Positions 8,514 to 18,374 of a DNA stretch of 64,000 bases are shown piece after piece. A model generated the notes under the pieces. The model had not been told where the DNA came from. It was given only the letters and a program-made list of their open reading frames with translations, and searched no databases. This DNA comes from Dryocola sp031988645 (GTDB lineage: Bacteria; Pseudomonadota; Gammaproteobacteria; Enterobacterales; Enterobacteriaceae): contig NZ_CP150452.1 in NCBI RefSeq assembly GCF_051307045.1, forward strand, positions 1,488,001-1,552,000, given 5' to 3'. Both the position numbers and the translations under genes were made by a program. Every line of letters begins with the position of its first letter. Position 1 is the first letter of the stretch.

Positions 8514-10796
8514 TTACATGGTTTGCGTGAAGGTACGGGTGATAACGTCCTGCTGCTGTTCTTTAGTCAGGGAGTTAAAGCGTACGGCGTAACCGGATAC
8601 GCGGATGGTCAACTGAGGATATTTCTCAGGGTGTTCCATCGCATCCAGCAGCATTTCGCGGTTCATCACGTTCACGTTCAGGTGCTGACCACCTTCAACG
8701 GACGCTTCGTGGTGGAAGTAGCCATCCATCAGGCCCGCGAGGTTGGTTTTACGCACTTCGTCGTCTTTACCCAGCGCGTTCGGCACGATAGAGAAGGTAT
8801 AAGAGATACCATCTTTCGCGTAGGCAAACGGCAGTTTAGCCACGGAGGTCAGAGAGGCAACCGCACCTTTCTGGTCACGACCGTGCATTGGGTTAGCGCC
8901 TGGGCCGAACGGAGTACCCGCGCGACGGCCGTCCGGGGTGTTACCGGTTTTCTTACCATAAACCACGTTAGAGGTGATGGTCAGAACGGACTGGGTCGCG
9001 ATAGCGCCACGGTAGGTGGTCAGTTTCTGAATTTTCTTCATGAAACGTTCTACCAGGTCAACGGCGATGTCATCTACGCGTGGATCGTTGTTACCGAACT
9101 GTGGATATTCACCTTCGATTTCGAAGTCTGTTGCCAGACCGTCTTCGTCACGAATAGGTTTAACCTTAGCGTATTTGATTGCGGACAGGGAGTCGGCCGC
9201 AACGGACAGACCTGCGATACCACAAGCCATGGTGCGAACAACGTCACGGTCGTGCAGGGCCATCAGGGACGCTTCGTAGCTGTACTTATCATGCATGTAG
9301 TGAATGATGTTCAGCGCGGTGACGTACTGTTTCGCCAGCCAGTCCATGAAGTGGTCCAGACGATCCAGTACGTTGTCGTAGTCCAGAACGTCAGCGGTGA
9401 TTGGCGCTTCTTTAGGACCAACCTGCATTTTCAGTTTTTCATCAACGCCGCCGTTGATGGCATACAGCATGGTTTTCGCGAGGTTTGCGCGAGCGCCGAA
9501 GAACTGCATTTGCTTACCGACGACCATTGGGCTTACGCAGCAGGCGATAGCGTAGTCATCGTTGTTAAAGTCAGGACGCATCAGATCGTCATTCTCATAC
9601 TGCAGAGAAGAGGTATCGATGGAGACTTTAGCCGCGTATTTTTTGAAGTTCAGCGGCAGTTTTTCAGACCACAGAATGGTGATGTTCGGCTCCGGAGACG
9701 GCCCCATAGTGTACAGGGTGTTCAGGAAGCGGAAGCTGGATTTGGTCACCAGGGTACGGCCGTCAACGCCCATACCGCCGATGGATTCAGTCGCCCAGAT
9801 TGGGTCGCCGGAGAACAGCTCATCGTATTCTGGGGTACGCAGGAAGCGGACCATACGCAGTTTCATGACCAGGTGGTCAATCATTTCCTGAGCGTCAAGC
9901 TCGGTGATTTTGCCGGCTTTCAGGTCACGTTCGATGTAGGCATCCAGGAAGGTGGATACGCGGCCGAAGGACATGGCGGCGCCGTTCTGGGATTTAACCG
10001 CGGCCAGGTAGCCGAAGTAGGTCCACTGAATAGCTTCCTGAGCGTTGGTCGCAGGACCTGAGATATCGCAGCCGTATTTAGCCGCCATTTCTTTGATCTG
10101 ACCCAGCGCGCGGTGCTGTTCGGAGATCTCTTCGCGCAGACGGATAGTCGCTTCCAGATCTTCGCCGTTTTCAAGCTTGGACTGCAGGGAGTTGAACTGT
10201 GCGAACTTGTCTTTCATCAGGTAGTCGATACCGTACAGCGCAACGCGACGGTAGTCACCGATGATACGGCCGCGGCCATAGGCATCCGGCAGACCGGTGA
10301 TAACGCCAGATTTACGGCAGTTCAGGATGTCTTTGGTGTAAACGTCAAACACGCCCTGGTTGTGGGTCTTACGGTATTCGGTGAAGATCTTCTTCAGCAT
10401 CGGGTCGAGTTCACGACCGTATACTTTGCAGGAACCTTCAACCATTTTGATGCCGCCGAACGGAATAATGGCACGTTTCAGAGGAGCATCGGTCTGCAGG
10501 CCCACGATGGTTTCGAGGGACTTGTTGATGTACCCGGCATCATGGGAAGTGATGGTGGAAGCGAGGTCGGTATCGAAGTCAACAGGCGCGTGGGTGCGGT
10601 TTTCCTGTTTAACACCTTCCATAACGGTATCCCACAGCTTGGTAGTTGCGTCAGTCGCACCTGCCAGGAAGGACTCGTCGCCCTCGTAAGGGGTGTAGTT
10701 TTTCTGAATGAAGTCACGTACGTTAACTTCATTCTGCCAGTCGCCTTTGGCAAAACCTTCCCAGGCTGTGGCTAACTTTTCATTAAGCTCGGACAT
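8514..10796 (-). CDS. pflB: Formate C-acetyltransferase (pyruvate formate-lyase)
   Basis: Glycyl radical enzyme that splits pyruvate with CoA into acetyl-CoA and formate during anaerobic growth. The 760-residue length equals E. coli PflB. The catalytic Cys pair is in YAIACCVSPMVVG (about residues 415-425), and the glycine radical motif RVSGYAVRF is near residue 735, about 25 residues from the C-terminus. It lies 53 bases downstream of focA, whose channel exports the formate made here; pflA follows. Codon use is strongly biased, as expected of an abundant enzyme. Confidence 0.98.
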   Translation of the reverse strand: MSELNEKLATAWEGFAKGDWQNEVNVRDFIQKNYTPYEGDESFLAGATDATTKLWDTVMEGVKQENRTHAPVDFDTDLASTITSHDAGYINKSLETIVGLQTDAPLKRAIIPFGGIKMVEGSCKVYGRELDPMLKKIFTEYRKTHNQGVFDVYTKDILNCRKSGVITGLPDAYGRGRIIGDYRRVALYGIDYLMKDKFAQFNSLQSKLENGEDLEATIRLREEISEQHRALGQIKEMAAKYGCDISGPATNAQEAIQWTYFGYLAAVKSQNGAAMSFGRVSTFLDAYIERDLKAGKITELDAQEMIDHLVMKLRMVRFLRTPEYDELFSGDPIWATESIGGMGVDGRTLVTKSSFRFLNTLYTMGPSPEPNITILWSEKLPLNFKKYAAKVSIDTSSLQYENDDLMRPDFNNDDYAIACCVSPMVVGKQMQFFGARANLAKTMLYAINGGVDEKLKMQVGPKEAPITADVLDYDNVLDRLDHFMDWLAKQYVTALNIIHYMHDKYSYEASLMALHDRDVVRTMACGIAGLSVAADSLSAIKYAKVKPIRDEDGLATDFEIEGEYPQFGNNDPRVDDIAVDLVERFMKKIQKLTTYRGAIATQSVLTITSNVVYGKKTGNTPDGRRAGTPFGPGANPMHGRDQKGAVASLTSVAKLPFAYAKDGISYTFSIVPNALGKDDEVRKTNLAGLMDGYFHHEASVEGGQHLNVNVMNREMLLDAMEHPEKYPQLTIRVSGYAVRFNSLTKEQQQDVITRTFTQTM

Positions 10797-10849
10797 TTAA
10801 CACCTACCTTCTAATGTGGATTTCTTATTCCCTGCGTGATGAACAGCAC

Positions 10850-11708
10850 TTAGTGCTTGTCGCCACCGCGCAGATAAATTACCCAGTATGTCAACCCGAC
10901 CAGTAAACCGCCGCCGATGATGTTCCCGATGGTTACCGGGATAAGGTTATCGGTGATGAAGTTCAGCACGGTCAGATGAGAGAAACTATCCGGAGAGGAG
11001 CTAACTGCGGTCCAGAATTCCGGGGTTGCGAAATGACGTACCACGATACCCATAGGGATCATAAACATGTTCGCGATACTGTGCTCGAAGCCGCAGGCCA
11101 CAAACATGGCGACCGGGAGGATCATAGCAAACATCTTGTCCATCAGGCTGCGGCCGGAGTAGCTCATCCACACGGCCAGACAGACCATTAGGTTTGCCAG
11201 GATACCGAGGCACACGGCTTCGATGAATGTGTGATGCATTTTGTGGTCAGCGGTCTGCAGCACGTTCAGGCCCCAGGCGCCGTTAGCCGTCATATACATG
11301 CCTGAGAGCCAAATCAGCAGCACAAAGAGAAGCGCGCCGATCAGGTTACCAACATAGACGTTAATCCAGTTGCGCGCTAACTGTCCCCAGGTGATGCGAC
11401 CGCTCGCTTTCGCGACCACAATCAGCACCGTAGAGGTGAACAGGTCGGCCCCCGCAGACTACGCAAAGTATCAAACCTAAAGAGAAGCAGGTTCCGCCAA
11501 TCAGCTTCGCGATACCAAACGGAATGGTGGCGGTACCGGTCGTGGCGGTAATGTAAAAGACAAAGGCAATCGAGATAAACATGCCCGCGGTGATCGCTAA
11601 ATAAAACGTCGTTAGCGGATGTTTCGTTGCTTTATAGACACCAGCATCTTCGGCAACTTTTGCCATAGCTTGTGGAAGTAATAGATCAAAAGGGTTGTCA
11701 GCTTTCAC
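10850..11708 (-). CDS. focA: Formate channel FocA, frame broken at 11449
   Basis: Pentameric FNT-family channel for formate, about 285 residues with six membrane helices. It starts at GTG 11708 (MKADNPFDLLLPQAMAKVAEDAGVY), the same start-codon type as in E. coli. The frame breaks at minus-strand TGCGGGGGCCGAC (plus-strand CCCCC at 11449-11453). VVCGADLFTSTVLIVVAKASGR is expected, and deleting one base restores it across the two frames. The remaining features (HHTFIEAVCLGILANLMVC, GNIIGGGLLVGLTYWVIYLR) are intact. It heads the focA-pflB operon behind an FNR-like box. Confidence 0.94.
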
Positions 11709-11767
11709 ACTAACTCTCTCTTATTTATTCGGCGAGGAGATACTAACAAAGCATTATAGAGTAAAAA

Positions 11768-11781
11768 TTGATGTGGATCAT
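11768..11781 (-). promoter_or_regulatory. FNR-like box upstream of focA
   Basis: TTGAT-GTGG-ATCAT matches the FNR consensus TTGAT-N4-ATCAA with one mismatch, 60 bases upstream of the focA start codon. FNR activation of focA-pfl is well established in E. coli. Confidence 0.65.
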
Positions 11782-12030
11782 ATCTCGCCAAGCTTATAGA
11801 CCTGAAAAAAGTAGGTGAACACCTTTTTTTCAGCGTAACGTATTGATTATCCCAATAAAAATAAATTTTAAATATTATACAGTAATTTGAATCTCGCTGG
11901 CCGCTCTCCTTTTCAAAGTTAATTAAAACGGAGTAATTCAAAATAATGGCAACATTATTTGCATTTTACTCTTTAAATATTTCACCCGTATTTAACCGAC
12001 TGGCTACATAACAAGTTAATTTGATTACAA

Positions 12031-12060
12031 TAAAAAAAAGGGGCAATAAAATTGCCCCTT
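12031..12060 (-). terminator. ycaO terminator
   Basis: On the minus strand AAGGGGCAAT (12060-12051) pairs perfectly with ATTGCCCCTT (12047-12038), followed by a run of T's (plus-strand A-run 12032-12039). It lies about 48 bases past the ycaO stop. Confidence 0.88.
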
Positions 12061-12107
12061 AATATAGCTCAAGCCGCGCTATTTGCGCATCTACCAGAGT
12101 ATGTCAG

Positions 12108-13871
12108 TTAGTTAACTTCCCAGAAGCGGGCTTTCGCGCGTTGTAATTTTTCGTAAGCGCGCAACAAGGCCTGGTGCGCCGGGAAAGCTTTAAGATCGTC
12201 GTCGACGGCCTGCAGGCCATAGAAGGCTGCCTCGCCGCTGAGCGCGGCGCTTGCCGCCTCTACGGTTTCTGCGCCATACATACGGACAAAGGCGTTCAGA
12301 TACTGCAGCGGCTCGCGCTCTTCTTCCATCGCCAGCAGCAGTAAGGTTTGCAGGCAGCGGTAGTAGTTGGCGCGTTCAGGGCTGAAGATCGAGGCGTTGA
12401 ACTCCATGGTCCATTCTGTCCAGATCAGCGCCTGCTCGGTATCGCCGCCGGCCAGCGCCAGCATAGCTTTCAGCTCGCCGATGCGCAGCGTATACCAGCC
12501 GTTGTCTTTACCGGTCGCAAGGCCAAGCAGCTCGCGCACGCGGGTAAAATCATCGTGGCCTTCTTCATCCAGCTGAGAAATCAGATCCAGGTAATCCTGC
12601 TTTTCCCACTCGCTGCCCGGCAGAGCAAGAATGGTTTCGCGCAGGTGATAGCCCATATTGTTGTTGGCCAACAGCAGGTCTTCCGCCGGATAAATATCGG
12701 ACATGCCCGGCACGATAATGCGGCAGGCATAAACGTCCAGATGCTGGTAGTCCGCGATATAGACCTCCTGGTCTTCCGCATGGAAGATGGCCATCAGCGT
12801 GGCGAACTCTTCTTCCGTGGTGCCCGCGAAGCTCCAGTCCACGAACGGATAGTCCGCATCCTGTTTGAACATGTCCCAGGAAATCAGGCCGCTTGAGTCA
12901 ATGAAGTGGGTTTCGAGGTTGGCGTGCTCCGCCACTTCTTCATCATCAAAGGTAGGCGGGGTAAAGACGTCGAGATCTTTCAGACCGCGGCCCTGCAGCA
13001 GCTCGGTCACCGTACGTTCCAGCGCCACGCCGAAGTCAGGATGCGCGCCGAAGGAGGCAAAGCAGGTGCCGTTGGCCGGGTTAAACAGCACAACGCAGAT
13101 AACCGGGTATTTGCCGCCCAAAGAGCCGTCGTAGGCAAAGATCGGGAAGCCTTCCGCTTCGAGAGTCTTAATAGACTCCACCACGCCAGGATAGCGCGCC
13201 AGCACTTCCTGCGGGATCTCCGGCAGGCTGATGGACTCGGCGATAATGCGGTTTTTGATATGGCGCTCAAAAACTTCAGACAGGCCCTGTACGCGCGCTT
13301 CGTTAGCGGTGTTACCAGCCGACATGCCGTTGGAGACATACAGGTTGCCGATAATGTTCATCGGAATATAGACGGTTTGCAGATCGGACTGACGGGTAAA
13401 CGGCAGGGCGCAGATGCCGCGCTCTTCGTTGCCCGACTGCAGGTCGATCAGCATGCCGGCGGTCAGCTCGTTTTCCGGATCGTAAAAGGCGCGCAGGCGA
13501 TCGTCGAGAATGCCCGCCGGCAGCTGTTCATCTTCCGGGATCGGGAACCACTTCTCATTCGGGTAATGCACAAACGGGCCGTTAGCGATGGTTTTACCCA
13601 GCCAGAAATCCGCGAAGAAATAGTTGGTGGACAGACGTTCAAAATATTCGCCAAGCGCCGAGGCCAGCGCGGCTTTTTTGGTGGCGCCTTTGCCGTTGGT
13701 AAAGCACAGCGCGCTGTCTTTATCACGAATGTGGACCGACCAAACGTTAGGGACCGGATTAAGCCAGGAAGCTTCTTCAATGTTAAAGCCGAGGTCGGTG
13801 AGCTGCTGCTGGAAGCGGGCGATGGAATCTTCCAGGGCGGCGTCTTTGCCGGGGATAAAGGTTTGAGTCAT
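12108..13871 (-). CDS. ycaO: YcaO, ATP-dependent activator of ribosomal protein S12 methylthiolation
   Basis: A 587-residue YcaO-domain protein, the family founder. YcaO proteins bind ATP and activate amide carbonyls; E. coli YcaO helps RimO-dependent beta-methylthiolation of S12, though its own reaction is less clear than that of azoline-forming relatives. Visible features are the N-terminal YcaO fold (TNGKGATKKAALASALGEYFERLSTNYFF; GMSAGNTANEARVQGLSEVFERHIKNR) and a helical TPR-like C-terminal domain (about residues 430-587). No azole cluster, leader peptide or dehydrogenase lies nearby, which argues against a natural-product role. It is divergent from ycaP. Confidence 0.95.
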   Translation of the reverse strand: MTQTFIPGKDAALEDSIARFQQQLTDLGFNIEEASWLNPVPNVWSVHIRDKDSALCFTNGKGATKKAALASALGEYFERLSTNYFFADFWLGKTIANGPFVHYPNEKWFPIPEDEQLPAGILDDRLRAFYDPENELTAGMLIDLQSGNEERGICALPFTRQSDLQTVYIPMNIIGNLYVSNGMSAGNTANEARVQGLSEVFERHIKNRIIAESISLPEIPQEVLARYPGVVESIKTLEAEGFPIFAYDGSLGGKYPVICVVLFNPANGTCFASFGAHPDFGVALERTVTELLQGRGLKDLDVFTPPTFDDEEVAEHANLETHFIDSSGLISWDMFKQDADYPFVDWSFAGTTEEEFATLMAIFHAEDQEVYIADYQHLDVYACRIIVPGMSDIYPAEDLLLANNNMGYHLRETILALPGSEWEKQDYLDLISQLDEEGHDDFTRVRELLGLATGKDNGWYTLRIGELKAMLALAGGDTEQALIWTEWTMEFNASIFSPERANYYRCLQTLLLLAMEEEREPLQYLNAFVRMYGAETVEAASAALSGEAAFYGLQAVDDDLKAFPAHQALLRAYEKLQRAKARFWEVN

Positions 13872-13959
13872 GAGTGTTCACTTAAGTAGTACGCAAAGCG
13901 CGCAATGATACGGGTTTTAGCAGGCTGACGCTATCGCCAGCGCTGATAGGCGGAACTAG

Positions 13960-13999
13960 CATAACAGGCTATGATTAGAGCCAGTAACTAACTGTTATG
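13960..13999. repeat. Inverted repeat spanning the ycaP promoter region
   Basis: CATAACAG (13960-13967) and CTGTTATG (13992-13999) are exact reverse complements flanking a -10-like TATGAT (13970-13975) in the ycaO/ycaP divergent gap. The right half overlaps the region just before the ycaP ribosome binding site. It is a possible operator; no known regulator is matched. Confidence 0.35.
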
Positions 14000-14008
14000 G
14001 CGAGATAA

Positions 14009-14701
14009 ATGAAGACCTTTGATCTACAACGTATGGCGTTTAACGACGTCCCCCCTGACTTTTTATTAGAAGTCGCCGTTCGCAGCCTCTATACCTTTAT
14101 CCTGGTTTTCCTGTTTTTGAAAATTACCGGGCGCCGCGGCGTGCGCCAGATGTCGCTTTTTGAAGTGCTCATTATTTTGACCTTAGGCTCGGCCGCGGGC
14201 GACGTGGCTTTTTACCATGACGTGCCGATGCTGCCCGTATTCGTGGTGTTTATCACCCTCGCATGCCTGTATCGGCTGGTGATGTGGCTGATGAACCACA
14301 GCGAGAAGCTGGAAAGGCTGTTTGAAGGCAAGGCCAAGGTCATTATTGAAGACGGAGAGTTCGCCTGGGAGAAAATGCAGGCCCAGAACATGACCGAGTT
14401 CGAGTTTTTCATGGAGCTGCGGCTGCACAGCGTTGAGCACCTCGGGCAGGTGCGGCTGGCCATTCTGGAGACCAACGGCCAGATAAGCGTCTATTTTTAT
14501 CCCGATCATCTCGTCAGGCCGGGGTTATCTATTCTTCCTGAGCCCTGTAATGAGCGCTTTATAAAAATGCCCGAGGACGGCGACTACGCCTGCATTCGCT
14601 GCAGCGAGGTGATGAAATTTAACGCCGGCGACGCATTGGCCTGTCCGCGCTGCAAAAATCGTTTCTGGGTGAAAGCCTGTACCGCAAAGCGGGTGACGTG
14701 A
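14009..14701 (+). CDS. ycaP: DUF421/YetF-family membrane protein YcaP
   Basis: A 230-residue inner-membrane protein of unknown function. Three hydrophobic helices occupy about residues 18-100 (SLYTFILVFLFLKITGRRGVRQMSLFEVLIILTLGSAAGD), followed by a cytoplasmic DUF421 domain (KAKVIIEDGEFAWEKMQAQNMTEFEF). The C-terminus carries two paired cysteine motifs (CIRC, about residue 194; CPRC, about residue 212) typical of a zinc ribbon. Sequence and length match E. coli YcaP. No function can be claimed beyond the family. Confidence 0.9.
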   Translation: MKTFDLQRMAFNDVPPDFLLEVAVRSLYTFILVFLFLKITGRRGVRQMSLFEVLIILTLGSAAGDVAFYHDVPMLPVFVVFITLACLYRLVMWLMNHSEKLERLFEGKAKVIIEDGEFAWEKMQAQNMTEFEFFMELRLHSVEHLGQVRLAILETNGQISVYFYPDHLVRPGLSILPEPCNERFIKMPEDGDYACIRCSEVMKFNAGDALACPRCKNRFWVKACTAKRVT

Positions 14702-14747
14702 CGGAAATAAATAGGGTGTTTTACAGGCCGGCTGGTGGATTGTTTTG

Positions 14748-14763
14748 TGTGATTTTGCGCACA
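14748..14763 (+). promoter_or_regulatory. CRP-like site upstream of serC
   Basis: TGTGA-TTTTGC-GCACA matches the CRP consensus TGTGA-N6-TCACA with one mismatch, about 100 bases before serC. CRP control of serC-aroA is known in E. coli. The site is predicted from sequence only. Confidence 0.5.
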
Positions 14764-14861
14764 TTCCTCCGCCATGCCGGATTAACCATTGCAGCCCCCG
14801 CAAGTGAATGATAAAACCGATAACGTGATAAAACTTATTGCTCTAAGCGTGGTGAGGGGAA

Positions 14862-15947
<1,086 letters not shown>

Positions 15948-15968
15948 TCCGTCGCGCGCTGTCATTCT

Positions 15969-15997
15969 CCCCGCGGGCAGGCTCGCGGGGTTTCTTT
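15969..15997 (+). terminator. Hairpin between serC and aroA (partial terminator)
   Basis: CCCCGCG (15969-15975) pairs with CGCGGGG (15984-15990), followed by TTTCTTTTCT. Because serC and aroA are a known operon, this likely reduces rather than stops transcription into aroA. Confidence 0.7.
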
Positions 15998-16023
15998 TCT
16001 GTTAGATTTGAGAGTACCTCCCC

Positions 16024-17310
16024 ATGCTGGAATCCCTGACGTTACAACCCATCGCGCTCGTTGACGGCACCGTTAATCTTCCCGGTTCAAAAAGCGTCTC
16101 TAACCGCGCTCTGCTGCTTGCCGCGCTGGCAAAAGGCAAGACCGAACTGACCAACCTGCTCGATAGCGATGATGTTCGTCACATGCTTACGGCGCTGAAA
16201 GCTCTGGGCGTCGGCTATACGCTTTCAGAAGATCGTACTCGTTGCGAAGTGACCGGCGTGGGCGGCCCGCTTGCGGCAAACGGCGAGCTGGAGCTTTTCC
16301 TCGGTAATGCGGGCACGGCAATGCGTCCGCTGGCGGCGGCCCTGTGCCTTGGCGGCAACAATATCGTCCTGACGGGCGAACCGCGCATGAAAGAGCGTCC
16401 TATCGGCCATCTGGTTGATGCCCTGCGTCAGGGCGGCGCACAAATTGATTATCTGGAGCAGGAAAACTATCCGCCGCTGCGCTTACGCGGCGGTTTCACC
16501 GGCGGTAAGGTGGCGGTAGACGGCAGCGTTTCAAGCCAGTTCCTGACCGCGCTTCTGATGACGGCGCCGCTGGCGGCGAACGACACGGAAATCACCATCA
16601 AAGGCGAACTAGTGTCTAAGCCCTATATCGACATCACCCTGCATCTGATGAAAACCTTCGGCGTTGATGTCGAAAACCGCGGCTACCGCAGCTTTGTGAT
16701 TCGCGGCGGCCAGCAGTATCAGTCCCCAGGCGCATATCTGGTCGAAGGCGACGCATCTTCCGCATCTTACTTCCTTGCTGCGGGCGCCATTAAAGGCGGC
16801 ACGGTAAAAGTGACCGGCATCGGGCGCAACAGCGTGCAGGGCGATATTCGTTTTGCTGACGTGCTGGAAAAGATGGGCGCGAAAATCACCTGGGGCGATG
16901 ATTTCATCTCCTGTGAGCGCGGCGAACTTAACGCTATCGATATGGATATGAACCATATTCCCGATGCGGCGATGACCATCGCCACGGCCGCGCTTTTCGC
17001 CAAAGGCACAACCACGCTGCGCAATATTTATAACTGGCGGGTAAAAGAGACGGATCGTCTGTCAGCGATGGCCACCGAGTTACGTAAAGTCGGCGCCGAA
17101 GTGGAAGAGGGCGAGGATTACATTACCGTCACGCCGCCTGCGAAGCTGCAGCTTGCAGAAATCGGTACCTATAACGATCACCGCATGGCGATGTGTTTTT
17201 CTCTTGTCGCGCTGTCCGATACGCCGGTCACCATTCTTGATCCTAAATGCACGGCGAAAACCTTCCCGGACTATTTCGACCGGCTTGCACGCATCAGCAC
17301 GCTGGCTTAA
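16024..17310 (+). CDS. aroA: EPSP synthase (3-phosphoshikimate 1-carboxyvinyltransferase)
   Basis: Sixth step of the shikimate pathway: joins shikimate 3-phosphate and phosphoenolpyruvate. It has 428 residues, close to the E. coli length. Active-site segments are present: LPGSKSVSNRALLLAALAKG (Lys22 region), the LGNAGTAMRPLAAALCL loop with Gly96 and Pro101, GEPRMKERPIGHLVD, and the late NWRVKETDRLSAMATELRKVG and DHRMAMCFSL motifs. The enzyme is class I by sequence. It is followed by a terminator; K-12 has ycaL next, absent here. Confidence 0.98.
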   Translation: MLESLTLQPIALVDGTVNLPGSKSVSNRALLLAALAKGKTELTNLLDSDDVRHMLTALKALGVGYTLSEDRTRCEVTGVGGPLAANGELELFLGNAGTAMRPLAAALCLGGNNIVLTGEPRMKERPIGHLVDALRQGGAQIDYLEQENYPPLRLRGGFTGGKVAVDGSVSSQFLTALLMTAPLAANDTEITIKGELVSKPYIDITLHLMKTFGVDVENRGYRSFVIRGGQQYQSPGAYLVEGDASSASYFLAAGAIKGGTVKVTGIGRNSVQGDIRFADVLEKMGAKITWGDDFISCERGELNAIDMDMNHIPDAAMTIATAALFAKGTTTLRNIYNWRVKETDRLSAMATELRKVGAEVEEGEDYITVTPPAKLQLAEIGTYNDHRMAMCFSLVALSDTPVTILDPKCTAKTFPDYFDRLARISTLA

Positions 17311-17319
17311 TTCTCCTCT

Positions 17320-17345
17320 AACCGCATCATTTGATGCGGTTTTCT
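17320..17345 (+). terminator. aroA terminator
   Basis: AACCGCATCA (17320-17329) and TGATGCGGTT (17332-17341) form a near-perfect hairpin followed by TTCTT, 10 bases after the aroA stop. Confidence 0.82.
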
Positions 17346-17450
17346 TATCTGCCTACGTTTCCTTACAGCGAAGTTGCGCAATTCTTCTACACTCAGCGTG
17401 ATTCCCCATGATATTTAGCAGGAAAGATAACGGTCCGGCTGGTTGGGGCG

Positions 17451-17456
17451 TATAAT
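17451..17456 (+). promoter_or_regulatory. Consensus -10 element upstream of cmk
   Basis: A perfect TATAAT lies 46 bases before the cmk start. No good -35 is seen at the usual distance. Confidence 0.4.
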
Positions 17457-17502
17457 ACGCGGCGTTCATTCAGGCCCGCGACCCCGCGAGAAGGAGAAAA
17501 AG

Positions 17503-18183
17503 ATGACGGCATCCGCCCCGGTAATAACAATTGATGGACCAAGCGGTGCAGGCAAAGGCACGCTGTGTAAGGCGATGGCGGAAGCCTTGCGGTGGCATCT
17601 GCTGGACTCCGGCGCCATCTATCGCGTGCTGGCTCTGGCCGCTTTGCACCATCAGGTAGACGTTGCCTCCGAGGAGGCGCTGGTTCCTTTAGCGGCTCAC
17701 CTTGATGTGCGCTTTGTTGCCGCCAACGGCGACCTGGAAGTCATTCTGGAAGGCGAGGACGTAAGCGGCGAAATTCGTACGCAGGAGGTCGCTAATGCCG
17801 CCTCACAGATAGCCGCGTTTCCTCGCGTGCGCGAAGCTTTGCTGCGCCGCCAGCGCGCGTTCCGTGAAGCGCCCGGCCTTATCGCCGACGGCCGCGATAT
17901 GGGCACGGTGGTTTTCCCCGACGCGCCGGTAAAAATATTCCTCGATGCTTCATCTGAAGAGCGGGCGCACAGGCGCATGCTACAGTTGCAGGAAAAGGGC
18001 TTTAGTGTTAACTTTGAACGCCTTTTGGCCGAAATAAAAGAGCGCGACGATCGCGATCGTAATCGGCCCGTAGCGCCGTTAGTGCCCGCTGCAGATGCTT
18101 TGGTGCTGGATTCAACCAGCATGTCTATAGACGAAGTCATCGAGCGCGCCCTGGCCTATGCGCGGGAAGTGCTGGCAGCGTAA
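17503..18183 (+). CDS. cmk: Cytidylate kinase
   Basis: Phosphorylates CMP and dCMP to the diphosphates. The ATG at 17503 gives MTASAPVITIDGPSGAGKGT, the known N-terminus, after a clear AAGGAGAAAA ribosome site; the 20 codons further upstream in the same frame are leader. The P-loop GPSGAGKGT is at residues 12-20; DSGAIYR, GLIADGRDMGTVVFPDAPVKIFLDAS and the RRMLQLQEKG lid region follow. Length is 226 residues. It sits upstream of rpsA, the conserved order in enterobacteria. Confidence 0.97.
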   Translation: MTASAPVITIDGPSGAGKGTLCKAMAEALRWHLLDSGAIYRVLALAALHHQVDVASEEALVPLAAHLDVRFVAANGDLEVILEGEDVSGEIRTQEVANAASQIAAFPRVREALLRRQRAFREAPGLIADGRDMGTVVFPDAPVKIFLDASSEERAHRRMLQLQEKGFSVNFERLLAEIKERDDRDRNRPVAPLVPAADALVLDSTSMSIDEVIERALAYAREVLAA

Positions 18184-18247
18184 GCCGCCCCGCGATAAGA
18201 ATTTTGTCAATATTGTCATGACATTGCCATGGCGATATCCCTACAGA

Positions 18248-18374
18248 TCGGGTAAAATTTGCCCCCTGTAATCTAACCCTGTCGGCAAGGAGCCAATGGC
18301 GGGGTATGTTAAACAACCCCATTCGGCGGGACGCTAAATGGACGTTAAACTAAAGAACCTTGAAGATTAACAAC
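18248..18374 (+). promoter_or_regulatory. rpsA leader with S1-type autoregulatory structure
   Basis: The untranslated leader of rpsA has a hairpin GGGG-N12-CCCC (18301-18320), repeated GGA motifs (GGCGGGACGCTAAAT and GGACGTTAAAC, 18325-18350) and no strong Shine-Dalgarno sequence before the rpsA ATG. In E. coli, S1 represses its own translation through a structured leader of hairpins with GGA-containing loops, and the layout here fits. A -10-like TAAAAT lies near 18253. A short reading frame with a good ribosome site (18296-18337) lies inside it. Confidence 0.6.
18296..18337 (+). CDS. Candidate 13-codon leader ORF upstream of rpsA
   Basis: ATG GCG GGG TAT GTT AAA CAA and six further codons, then TAA, encoding MAGYVKQPHSAGR. 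AAGGAG at 18287-18292 lies 3 bases before the ATG, a closer match to the anti-Shine-Dalgarno than anything in front of rpsA itself, though the spacing is short. Whether it is translated cannot be told from sequence. The same bases also form part of the leader hairpin, so it may be incidental. Confidence 0.3.
   Translation: MAGYVKQPHSAGR

Larger units (their letters stand above)
11709..12107. other. A/T-rich regulatory gap upstream of focA
   Basis: A gene-free stretch between focA and ycaO, both on the minus strand. It holds an FNR-like box (11768-11781) and the ycaO terminator (12031-12060). The A/T-rich middle (11820-12000) has no convincing coding frame. In E. coli the focA-pfl control region is long, with several promoters and FNR, ArcA and IHF sites, so the length fits. 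A 78-residue frame at 11705-11941 runs through A/T-rich DNA and resembles nothing I know. Confidence 0.6.

Noticed and set aside
8523..10061. 512-codon open frame antisense to pflB
   Set aside because: It is a shadow of a highly biased gene; it has no ribosome site or recognisable domain, and pflB on the other strand is certain.
11705..11941. 78-codon minus-strand frame upstream of focA
   Set aside because: The sequence is A/T-rich, has no family features and overlaps the focA control region with its FNR-like box.
12108..13871. ycaO as part of an azole/azoline natural-product cluster
   Set aside because: There is no precursor peptide, dehydrogenase or protease nearby; the neighbours are those of housekeeping E. 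coli ycaO.
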